DNA from: Treponema sp.
GTDB lineage: Bacteria; Spirochaetota; Spirochaetia; Treponematales; Treponemataceae
Length of the DNA: 19,448 nt
Direction of reading: 5' to 3'
Assembly: GCA_018385415.1 (NCBI GenBank)
Contig: JAHAZA010000115.1
Coordinates: forward strand, 1-19,448
Shown: one piece after another, positions 1-6,833 of the stretch
How positions within the stretch are numbered: position 1 is the stretch's first letter
How the letters are laid out: every line of letters starts with the position of its first letter
The notes under the pieces: generated by a model
What the model was told of the DNA's origin: nothing
Database searches by the model: none
The model's input: only the letters and a program-made list of their open reading frames with translations
Made by a program: the position numbers and the translations under genes

Positions 1-636
1 TCAAAAGGTTCATTCCTTGAAATTCTTTCTCAGCTTGAAACAATGGCAGGCGGACCTGACACTGATACACAGCGCATGAAAGACATTTACGAAATGATGA
101 AAGCTTCAGGTATTGAATCAACTTACGTTCTCGATCCATCTATCACCCGTGGCCTTGATTACTACACTGGTGTTGTTTACGAAACATTCCTTAATGATCT
201 TCCTACAATCGGTTCAGTATGTTCAGGAGGCCGCTACGATAACCTTGCAGGTCTTTACATGAAAGAAAAGGTTCCAGGCGTTGGAGCTTCTATCGGACTT
301 GACCGTCTTATTGCAGGTCTTGAACAGCTTGGTATTACAGAAAATAAAGGTAGTTATGTTGATGCAGAAATTTTCTGTCAGGATGCAGGAGATATCGTAA
401 GCTATCAGAGAACTGCTGCCCTTCTTCGCGATAAAGGTGTGAATGTTGAAGTATTCCCTGATCAGAAAAAAATGAACCAGCAGTACAATGTTACTGAAGC
501 AAAATCAATTCCTTGGGGAATATTTATCAGTAAGGAAGAAATTGCAGCAGGCACACTTACTTTGAAAAATCTTAAAACAAGAGAAATGTTTGCAGGAATT
601 ACAATCGAAAAAGCCTGTGATCTTATTTTGTCATAG
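1..636 (+). CDS. hisS: Histidyl-tRNA synthetase, C-terminal part (5' end outside window)
   Basis: Class II aminoacyl-tRNA synthetase that charges tRNA-His with histidine in the cytoplasm. The reading frame is open from base 1, so only the C-terminal ~211 residues are present. The histidine-binding motif RGLDYYTG lies at nt 148-171. It is followed by the glycine-rich stretch CSGGRYDNLAG and by motif 3, containing GLDRL (nt 295-309), whose arginine contacts ATP. After about nt 350 comes an alpha/beta anticodon-binding domain (EIFCQDAG ... VEVFPDQKKMNQQ ... WGIFISKEE) typical of the HisS C-terminus. The stop lies inside the 3' end of the convergent lipoprotein gene (14-bp overlap), with no terminator hairpin between them. 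The identification is firm; only the upstream part is missing. Confidence 0.96.
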   Translation, partial: SKGSFLEILSQLETMAGGPDTDTQRMKDIYEMMKASGIESTYVLDPSITRGLDYYTGVVYETFLNDLPTIGSVCSGGRYDNLAGLYMKEKVPGVGASIGLDRLIAGLEQLGITENKGSYVDAEIFCQDAGDIVSYQRTAALLRDKGVNVEVFPDQKKMNQQYNVTEAKSIPWGIFISKEEIAAGTLTLKNLKTREMFAGITIEKACDLILS

Positions 637-1006
637 ACTTAGCAGCATTTTGAGCTTTTAATTTATTCTGGTATACGCTGACACTGGTTTCAGAAAGCCA
701 GCCCTTGTCAAAACGGTACCAGATTTCTTTTGCATTTTCATCAATTGTAGAAGGCATAATTGCATTACCTTCAATCATTAATACATCACCAAATCTGCAG
801 TGGTCATGCACAGGAGAATCCCATGTTGCTTCTTTTCTGAAAGCAGCGTATGGTTCTACCACTACAGCCCATGTTATTGCAGGTGAAAGACTGATAGTGT
901 CTGAATTATCAATCTGAATTTCACGTCTATTATTTTTGCATGAAAAGAAAGCTGATGATATTAAAAATATAAGTAATAAAAACAATCTGAAAGATTTACT
1001 ATTCAT
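623..1006 (-). CDS. Small lipoprotein with SH3-like C-terminal region
   Basis: A 127-residue protein that begins with a signal peptide (short basic start, then a hydrophobic run) ending at Cys23 in the context AFFSC. This is a relaxed lipobox acceptable for spirochaetes, so the mature protein is probably lipid-anchored. The rest (VVVEPYAAFRKEATWDSP, then FGDVLMIEG, then WYRFDKGWLSETSVSVY) has the spacing of a bacterial SH3-like domain: a variable start, a G-D turn, and a W-x-x-x-x-x-G-W-L end. Such domains often bind cell wall or act as interaction modules. Its ATG overlaps the stop of the upstream Nudix gene by one base (TAATG), so translation is probably coupled. It is the last gene of the minus-strand run and overlaps hisS tail to tail. 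The SH3 assignment rests on pattern only. Confidence 0.75.
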   Translation of the reverse strand: MNSKSFRLFLLLIFLISSAFFSCKNNRREIQIDNSDTISLSPAITWAVVVEPYAAFRKEATWDSPVHDHCRFGDVLMIEGNAIMPSTIDENAKEIWYRFDKGWLSETSVSVYQNKLKAQNAAKSMTK

Positions 1007-1422
1007 TAGTTTTCCTTGGAAATGTTATCAATAAATTTTACAACTTCAGGGTATATACTTAAATCAGAATCAACAAAATTATCTTTTGGAATATCATTAA
1101 TATTTACCCATTTGTATTCTGTATGTTCTGTTAATGCATACTTAGTACTTAAACCATCATGAGGTACTTTTATCAGATATACTTCAAGAAGACTTTCTGC
1201 ACCATTATGAATAAACGAACCTGTTGTTATTTTTGAAATAACTTTAACACTGATTCCAAATTCCTCTGACATTTCCCGAATGATTGATGTTTCATCTGAT
1301 TCGTCATTTTCAACTTTACCGCCAGGAAATTCCCAGCGGCCTCCCATCTGACCTGTGGGATTACGATGCGCAATCAGAACTTTGCCGTTTTCGTAAGCAA
1401 TGCAAGCAATAGATCGTTTCAT
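1006..1422 (-). CDS. Nudix hydrolase, MutT-like (deoxy)nucleoside triphosphate pyrophosphohydrolase
   Basis: A 138-residue single-domain Nudix enzyme. The full Nudix box G-x5-E-x7-REMSEEFGI spans residues 35-57 and supplies the glutamates that bind catalytic Mg2+. The N-terminal segment (SIACIAYENGKVLIAHRNP ... GGRWEFPGGK) resembles MutT/8-oxo-dGTP diphosphatase enzymes, which hydrolyse oxidised nucleoside triphosphates to monophosphates. The W-E-F-P-G-G-K sequence is typical of that subgroup, but substrate cannot be read from sequence, so no symbol is given. It follows a membrane-protein gene with a 15-nt gap and overlaps the next gene by one base, so it sits inside an operon. No clear Shine-Dalgarno precedes the ATG; coupling to the upstream gene may supply initiation. 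Confidence 0.9.
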   Translation of the reverse strand: MKRSIACIAYENGKVLIAHRNPTGQMGGRWEFPGGKVENDESDETSIIREMSEEFGISVKVISKITTGSFIHNGAESLLEVYLIKVPHDGLSTKYALTEHTEYKWVNINDIPKDNFVDSDLSIYPEVVKFIDNISKEN

Positions 1423-1437
1423 TACTATACCGACGAA

Positions 1438-1914
1438 TTAAAGAATTGCAAGACCTGGAACAATAAAGTGAATTACTGCTATCACAATGCAGGCACAACC
1501 GATATATTTTTTATTTCTGAAAAGAATTGTATCAATAAATTCAGGTAAATCGTGATCTGCAAAAGATTTAGAATAGTAATTCAGAACAACTGTAGCTCCA
1601 CCGAAAATTCCAATTACTGCAGGAAGCAAATCTCCGATTACAGGAATATGACAGTCTTTTGCACTATGGTGATAAACTAAAAATAACTTAAAAACTGCTA
1701 CAAGAACACAAACAATACCACAGATAAGACAGAATGTTTCATTTGTAAATATACTGTCATTTTTTATTGCTTCTTTTACAGCCTTGCTGCTTCTTTTTGC
1801 AGGTCTTGTTTCTTCGATATCGTCATCATCGTAATCATTATTATTTGCTGATGAAAATAAAATAACACCAACAATAATATTTAACATAATTGATAAAAAA
1901 TAAAACTGAACCAT
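1438..1914 (-). CDS. Hypothetical membrane protein with four predicted helices
   Basis: A 158-residue protein of unknown function. Hydrophobic segments lie at about residues 4-21, 60-81, 92-112 and 136-156, so four transmembrane helices are likely. Between helices 1 and 2 there is a strongly acidic stretch (DYDDDDIEE, residues 27-35) followed by a basic patch (RPAKRSSKAVK). This is an unusual charge switch that could be a cytoplasmic or periplasmic loop. A ribosome binding site, AAAGGAA, lies 7-8 nt before the ATG. It is the third gene of the minus-strand run, 27 nt after the 222-aa gene and 15 nt before the Nudix gene. I recognise no family; conservation among treponemes is only a guess. Confidence 0.75.
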   Translation of the reverse strand: MVQFYFLSIMLNIIVGVILFSSANNNDYDDDDIEETRPAKRSSKAVKEAIKNDSIFTNETFCLICGIVCVLVAVFKLFLVYHHSAKDCHIPVIGDLLPAVIGIFGGATVVLNYYSKSFADHDLPEFIDTILFRNKKYIGCACIVIAVIHFIVPGLAIL

Positions 1915-1941
1915 ACTAAATTCCTTTCCCTTTAAGGCCGT

Positions 1942-2610
1942 TTATTGAATTTTATGAGAAACTTTTGTTTTAAGCTCCTCTTCTGAATTTCCAATTTTTA
2001 CCTTGCAAGTGATATATATTATATCACAATCATCAATGCTTGTCCTTAAAATTTGCTCATCAATAAAAAGTCTTTCTGCAAAATCATGTCCTATAGGAAC
2101 CGTAACTTCGGCTTGAGTTATTCCACTAAATGAAACATACAATGGATAGTAATCTGAATGTTCCGGATTTTCCTGAATTTTTTCAAGCAGCTTTTTTTTC
2201 TTTGCAATTGGATGAACTTTTAAGCTTGCATAACATGTTCCATCATATGAAAATGACTGCAATTCACATTCATATCCATTTATGACCTTAAGATTTTTTC
2301 TATTTCCTAAATTTCCATTAATGAAAACAATCAAAAGACACAAAATCAAAATTATAAAAATAATTCGGTTAGATTTTTTTGCTACAAGAACTTTAAAAAG
2401 TCCTTTATCAAATTGATTGACTTTTCCGGCATAAAAATCCTGAACAATTTTAGGTGCATTTCTGATTCTTTCTTCATGAATCTGCTGCTGCATTGTTTCA
2501 ATATGAGGATTTGGATCATTCAGTATAGACTCAAGAATTTCTGAGGATGATTTTTTTTCATTATCCTGAGATGGCTCCCTTGTTTCTTTCATGTTATCGC
2601 CGAATGCCAT
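1942..2610 (-). CDS. Hypothetical protein with one central membrane helix
   Basis: A 222-residue protein. The first ~80 residues are hydrophilic and charged. They are followed by one strong transmembrane helix at about residues 81-98 (IIFIILILCLLIVFI) and a ~120-residue extracytoplasmic-type domain (KVINGYECELQSFSYDG ... YYPLYVSFSG ... DCDIIYITCKVKIGNSEEELKTKV) that looks rich in beta strands. This is a bitopic layout with an N-terminal cytoplasmic tail and a C-terminal sensing or structural domain. A ribosome binding site, AAGGA, lies 7 nt upstream. A second in-frame ATG at residue 7 is a possible start. It follows the 413-aa lipoprotein gene after 13 nt, so the two are almost certainly co-transcribed. 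No family recognised. Confidence 0.75.
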   Translation of the reverse strand: MAFGDNMKETREPSQDNEKKSSSEILESILNDPNPHIETMQQQIHEERIRNAPKIVQDFYAGKVNQFDKGLFKVLVAKKSNRIIFIILILCLLIVFINGNLGNRKNLKVINGYECELQSFSYDGTCYASLKVHPIAKKKKLLEKIQENPEHSDYYPLYVSFSGITQAEVTVPIGHDFAERLFIDEQILRTSIDDCDIIYITCKVKIGNSEEELKTKVSHKIQ

Positions 2611-2623
2611 TTATTTTCCTTAT

Positions 2624-3865
2624 CTAGTTCTTCAATAAAGCTGCAAGAAGTGAATCTGTTCTCCACCAAACAACATCAGCCTTATCTTTGGAAGCAAGAA
2701 GTGCACTTACAATTCCTTCACCAGAAAGAGAAAAATGCTGGAAGAGAATTTTCTCATTATCAAACTGAAGCAGTCGTTTAATTACTCTTGAACCATTTGG
2801 GTCAACAATTTGTACAATGTATCCCTGATCAGTTGTAATTGTAAAGAAAAGCCAGTTGCTGTCAGACACACCAAGAAAATCATAAGGGTTTTTATACACT
2901 ACTTTACTGAAGCCCTGAGTTATAACTTCTTCATAAGGGGGAATTAGTACAGGACGACCATATTTTCCAGTAACAGCATCAAGGGGATAAACATATGTTG
3001 AATTATATTCGATTCCAGACTGTATCTTGCTTGTTTCATCAATTGTTGCGTTATAGTAATCAATCTTTACGAACAATTTATAATCTTTACTATCAGGAAC
3101 AATATTTTCAACTTTGAGATAAGTTGAAACATCTGAAGTTTCTTCAATTGGATTAGGAGCATCCTTGGAATTAATCAGGATGTTATGAAGAAGATATCCG
3201 GATTCTGAAAACCAGAAAACCTCAAGACCATCCGGTACAATACAGATAACTACAAGCTCATTATTGGTTGTTGTGTAAATATCCTTAATATAAGGGAACG
3301 GAGTTCCGCCTGGTCCCTGCTGACCGATATAATCGATAAAGGAATTGTTGTTGAAACGAAGAACAACCTGTCTTAATATTCTCTGTCCATCGTTTTCCTG
3401 ACGTTCCTGAGGAAGCAACTCTACTGTATAAATACGCTGCTTTGAATCAACGACGATTTTTGAAGGCATATTAAAAGGGTATTCAATTATCTTTCTTGTG
3501 CTTACTTCCTGATTTTTTTGAGTATTACCAGTGTTATTTACACTTGAGGAATTAAACAGTGGCGATGGATTTTCCTCTCTATTATAATAAAGAGTAAGCA
3601 GATCCCCATAGGAATTCATTTCAAGAAGTTTTTTTGATTCCCCATTTGAAATATAGAAAAAACCATTTTTCATGGCCATTGATGTAGGAATCATGTCACC
3701 AGTTTCAGCCAGATCGAATAGATTGAGCTGGTTTTCAAAATTTCCGTATTTGAGAGAAAAAAGATCATCACGCTTGATTGAAGAAACTACAGTATTGCGT
3801 TTACATGAGGTAAATAAAGCCCCCAAAGAGAGCAAAAGTACGGAAAAATAAAGTGCTTTTTTCAT
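2624..3865 (-). CDS. Spirochaete lipoprotein, beta-propeller-like
   Basis: A 413-residue protein with an N-terminal signal peptide ending at Cys21 (LFTSC), so probably a lipoprotein. The mature part has repeating strand-turn elements such as MAMKNGFFYISNG, PSKIVVDSKQRIYTVE, IKDIYTTTNNELVVICIV and WLFFTITTDQGYIVQIVDP. These resemble blades of an NHL/six-bladed propeller and often precede a line about the 'next state' as in 6-bladed carriers. It resembles conserved spirochaetal lipoproteins found in Treponema and Leptospira, but I can name no function. It is the first gene of the minus-strand run and diverges from secA. There is no Shine-Dalgarno; its promoter (TTGACA-17-TATTCT) ends 10 nt before the ATG, so its mRNA is probably nearly leaderless. 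Confidence 0.8.
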   Translation of the reverse strand: MKKALYFSVLLLSLGALFTSCKRNTVVSSIKRDDLFSLKYGNFENQLNLFDLAETGDMIPTSMAMKNGFFYISNGESKKLLEMNSYGDLLTLYYNREENPSPLFNSSSVNNTGNTQKNQEVSTRKIIEYPFNMPSKIVVDSKQRIYTVELLPQERQENDGQRILRQVVLRFNNNSFIDYIGQQGPGGTPFPYIKDIYTTTNNELVVICIVPDGLEVFWFSESGYLLHNILINSKDAPNPIEETSDVSTYLKVENIVPDSKDYKLFVKIDYYNATIDETSKIQSGIEYNSTYVYPLDAVTGKYGRPVLIPPYEEVITQGFSKVVYKNPYDFLGVSDSNWLFFTITTDQGYIVQIVDPNGSRVIKRLLQFDNEKILFQHFSLSGEGIVSALLASKDKADVVWWRTDSLLAALLKN

Positions 3866-3934
3866 ATTATTAATAGAATAAACATATAAGAAATTATTGT
3901 CAATTATACAATTCTAATGTATATTTATAACATT
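3866..3934. promoter_or_regulatory. Back-to-back promoters for the lipoprotein operon and secA with overlapping -35 boxes
   Basis: The 69-bp gap holds two face-away promoters. On the plus strand TTGTCA (3897-3902) is followed after 17 bp by TATATT (3920-3925). On the minus strand TTGACA (3903-3898) is followed after 17 bp by TATTCT (3880-3875). The two -35 boxes share five bases. In both directions the last base of the -10 box is 10 nt from the A of the ATG (3935 and 3865), predicting mRNA leaders of about 3 nt. Neither gene has a Shine-Dalgarno sequence. Seen: the boxes and spacings. Inferred: that both are used and that sharing one -35 region makes them compete. Confidence 0.6.
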
Positions 3935-6721
3935 ATGTTAGTAGATAAAATTTTAACAGGTATATTCGGATCTAAAAATGACCGCGATGTAAAAAAGTTA
4001 AGACCGATTGTTCAGGCAATTAACGAAAGAGAATCATGGGCCAGCGCACTTCCTGCTGAAGAATTCCCAAAACAGACTCAAAAATTCAAAGAAATGTTAG
4101 CATCAGGAAAAACTCTTGATGATATCTTAGTTGATGCATTTGCATTGGCACGTGAAGCTGCAAAACGTATCTTAGGTGAAAGAGCTTATGATGTTCAGCT
4201 CATGGGTTCCCTTGTTTTGCATTCTGGCCGAATCACTGAAATGAAAACCGGTGAAGGAAAAACCCTCATGTGTGTTGCTGCAGCATATTTGAACTCCCTT
4301 ACTGGTAAAGGCGTTCATATTGTTACAGTAAACGACTACCTTGCAGAACGCGATGCTGCATGGATGAAGCCTGTTTATAGCTATCTTGGCCAGACTGTAG
4401 GTACAATCCTTTCAAACATGGATAACGAAGCAAAACGTGCAGCTTATGCATGTGACATTACCTACGGAACAAATAATGAGTTTGGTTTCGACTATCTTCG
4501 TGATAACATGCAGATTGATGTAAAACAGAAGGTTCAGCGTGGATTCAACTTCTGTATCGTCGATGAAATCGACTCTATCCTTATTGATGAAGCTCGTACT
4601 CCGTTGATTATTTCAGGACAAGGTGAAGACGATACTCATAAGTTCCATGAAGTAGATAAATATGTTGATCAGCTTGAAGAAATGGAAAAAGATCCTAAGA
4701 CAGGACTTTATCCTGACGAAGTTCAGCTTCTTCCAGAAGAAAGAGAAGCTCTTAAAGGTGACTTTACCCTTGATGAAAAATCTAAACGCGTATCTTTTAC
4801 AAACAAAGGTATGCTTCACATTGATGAAATCCTCCATCAGCACAATATGATTCCTTCTGGAACTACTGTTTTTGATGAAGAAAACTTCGAATATGTACAC
4901 TACTTTACTCAGGCAGTTCGTGCTCACAAACTTTACAAAGTTGACGTAGATTACATCGTTCGTGATGGAAAAGTAGAAATCGTAGATGAATTTACAGGTC
5001 GTGTACTTGAAGGCCGCCGTTACGGTGATGGTCTTCACCAGGCAATCGAAGCTAAAGAACATCTTCGTATTGCACAACGCAATCGTACAATGGCAACAAT
5101 TACCTTCCAGAACTTCTTCCGTATGTATACAAAGCTTTCTGGAATGACAGGTACAGCATCTACAGAAGCAGTTGAATTTGGAAAGATTTACAAACTGGAT
5201 GTTGTTGCAATTCCTACAAACCGTGGCGTTCAGCGTATCGATGAAAATGATGTTGTATACCTGAATGAACAGGACAAATGGGAAGCAATCGCAAAAGAAA
5301 TTAAAGAAGCACACGAAAAAGGTCAGCCTGTACTTGTTGGTACAGTTTCAGTAGAAAAATCTGAACTTCTTTCTGCCCTTCTCACACGTAAAGGTATCAG
5401 ACACGAAGTTTTGAATGCTAAAAACCATGCCCGAGAAGCTATGATTATTGCAGAAGCCGGAGCAAAAGGTGCTGTAACAATCGCTACAAACATGGCAGGT
5501 CGTGGTACAGATATTAAGCTTGGCGGAAGCCCAGAAATGCGCGCAAGAAAACGTGCAGGAACTGATGCTACACCAGAACAGTTTGAGGAAGCCCTCAAAA
5601 TTGAAAAAGAAAAATGGCTTAAAGACTGTGAAGAAGTAAAAGCCTGCGGTGGTCTTTATGTAATCGGTTCTGAACGCCATGAATCACGCCGTATTGATAA
5701 CCAGTTACGTGGACGTTCTGGTCGTCAGGGTGACCCTGGACGTTCAAAATTCTTCATCTCAATGGATGACGATCTTATGCGTCTGTTCGGTGGAGAAAAG
5801 ATGAAGGTTCTTATGAGCCGTATCGGTATGGAACCAGGTGAACCAATTGACCATCCAATGCTTAATAAATCTATCGAAAAAGCTCAGCAGAAAGTAGAAA
5901 ACAGAAACTTTGAAATCCGTAAGCACCTTCTCGATTACGATGATGTATTAAATGAACAGCGTTCAACTATCTATAATCAGCGCGATTCAATTCTTGTGGA
6001 CGAAAATCTTGCTCAGCGTGTACTTAACAATGCAAAGGATCTTGTTGAAGACATGCTTGATGAATACGCTCATAGTCGCCGCGATCCAAACGCAGAAACA
6101 GAAATCATTACAAAATTCCGTGATATCTTCGGAATCCAGCTTGTGGCAGAAGATCTTCAATTTGAAAAGATTATGTCAATGCTTCAGAATGATATTACAG
6201 AAAAAGAAACTCTTGCTGGTAAAGAAAACCTTAATATGTTCATTCGTTATCAGTACATTCAGGCAATTGATAAAAAATGGCTTGACCAGCTTGAAGCTCT
6301 CGAAAGTCTCCGCGAAGCAGTTTCATTAAGAACTTATAGCCAGAAAAACCCATTAACAGAATACAAAATTGAAGGTTTCAACATATTCTACGATATGCTT
6401 GATTCTATCAGAACAACAATCATCTCCCGTCTGTTTAAAGTACGTGTTCAGATGAGCCCAGAAGCTCAGGAACAGAGAATGCGTGCACAATCTAAGATGA
6501 AACAGATGAATGCACAGCACGACGAAAGCCAGAATGGCTTTCAAGGAGTTCGTTCAGGAATCAATGGTGATCAGGCTCGCCGTCAGGCTGCCAGTGGTGC
6601 AATGCAGAAACATACACAGAGCGAAAATGCGACTGTAAAACGCATGATGCCAAAGGTAGGAAGAAACGAGCCTTGTCCATGTGGTTCTGGAAAAAAATAC
6701 AAACAGTGTCATGGCCGTTAA
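3935..6721 (+). CDS. secA: Preprotein translocase ATPase SecA
   Basis: ATP-driven motor of the Sec pathway; it binds signal-peptide-bearing proteins and pushes them through SecYEG at the inner membrane. The protein is 928 residues from the chosen start MLVDKILTGIFGSKND. An ATG 18 nt upstream is less likely because the putative -10 box overlaps it and SecA proteins usually begin like the chosen start. Walker A (TGEGKT) is at about residues 105-110. The DEAD-type Walker B segment (IVDEIDSILIDEARTPLI) is near 210. The second motor domain carries VTIATNMAGRGTDIKLGG and QLRGRSGRQGDPG. The C-terminus ends with the zinc-binding tail PCPCGSGKKYKQCHGR, used for SecB or lipid contact. It converges with lepB at a bidirectional terminator, and the long antisense reading frames inside it are shadows. 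Confidence 0.98.
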   Translation: MLVDKILTGIFGSKNDRDVKKLRPIVQAINERESWASALPAEEFPKQTQKFKEMLASGKTLDDILVDAFALAREAAKRILGERAYDVQLMGSLVLHSGRITEMKTGEGKTLMCVAAAYLNSLTGKGVHIVTVNDYLAERDAAWMKPVYSYLGQTVGTILSNMDNEAKRAAYACDITYGTNNEFGFDYLRDNMQIDVKQKVQRGFNFCIVDEIDSILIDEARTPLIISGQGEDDTHKFHEVDKYVDQLEEMEKDPKTGLYPDEVQLLPEEREALKGDFTLDEKSKRVSFTNKGMLHIDEILHQHNMIPSGTTVFDEENFEYVHYFTQAVRAHKLYKVDVDYIVRDGKVEIVDEFTGRVLEGRRYGDGLHQAIEAKEHLRIAQRNRTMATITFQNFFRMYTKLSGMTGTASTEAVEFGKIYKLDVVAIPTNRGVQRIDENDVVYLNEQDKWEAIAKEIKEAHEKGQPVLVGTVSVEKSELLSALLTRKGIRHEVLNAKNHAREAMIIAEAGAKGAVTIATNMAGRGTDIKLGGSPEMRARKRAGTDATPEQFEEALKIEKEKWLKDCEEVKACGGLYVIGSERHESRRIDNQLRGRSGRQGDPGRSKFFISMDDDLMRLFGGEKMKVLMSRIGMEPGEPIDHPMLNKSIEKAQQKVENRNFEIRKHLLDYDDVLNEQRSTIYNQRDSILVDENLAQRVLNNAKDLVEDMLDEYAHSRRDPNAETEIITKFRDIFGIQLVAEDLQFEKIMSMLQNDITEKETLAGKENLNMFIRYQYIQAIDKKWLDQLEALESLREAVSLRTYSQKNPLTEYKIEGFNIFYDMLDSIRTTIISRLFKVRVQMSPEAQEQRMRAQSKMKQMNAQHDESQNGFQGVRSGINGDQARRQAASGAMQKHTQSENATVKRMMPKVGRNEPCPCGSGKKYKQCHGR

Positions 6722-6740
6722 TAAAAGCCAATAATTCGAC

Positions 6741-6782
6741 AAAAAAAGGTGATTTGAAGCACTTCAAATCACCCTTTTTTTT
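6741..6782. terminator. Bidirectional intrinsic terminator between secA and lepB
   Basis: A perfect 12-base inverted repeat (GGTGATTTGAAG at 6748-6759 and its complement at 6762-6773) folds into an 11-bp stem with a GCAC loop. It is preceded by seven A and followed by eight T (6775-6782). The T-run serves secA on the plus strand. The A-run becomes a U-run for lepB transcripts on the minus strand. It lies 20 bp after the secA stop. Confidence 0.9.
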
Positions 6783-6797
6783 GTTTTTTACAAAATC

Positions 6798-6833
6798 AAT
6801 AAATGATAATTGATAAATCAATTATCATTTATT
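6798..6833. repeat. AT-rich 17-bp perfect palindrome spanning the lepB stop codon
   Basis: Arms of 17 bases at 6798-6814 and 6817-6833 are exact complements around an AA centre. The core is AAATGATAATTGAT with its complement. The lepB stop codon (6829-6831) lies inside the right arm. In minus-strand RNA this makes a long AU-rich hairpin right at the end of the lepB message, upstream of the main terminator at 6741-6782. It may protect the 3' end, aid termination, or have no role; no strong U-run follows it directly. Confidence 0.7.

Noticed and set aside
3917..3934. ATG at 3917 as the secA start
   Set aside because: The putative -10 box TATATT (3920-3925) overlaps it and SecA proteins typically begin like the residue sequence from 3935.
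4613..5314. Long minus-strand open frame (233 codons) inside secA
   Set aside because: It is antisense to highly conserved SecA motifs, has a composition typical of a codon-bias shadow (rich in Cys and Phe), and has no ribosome binding site.
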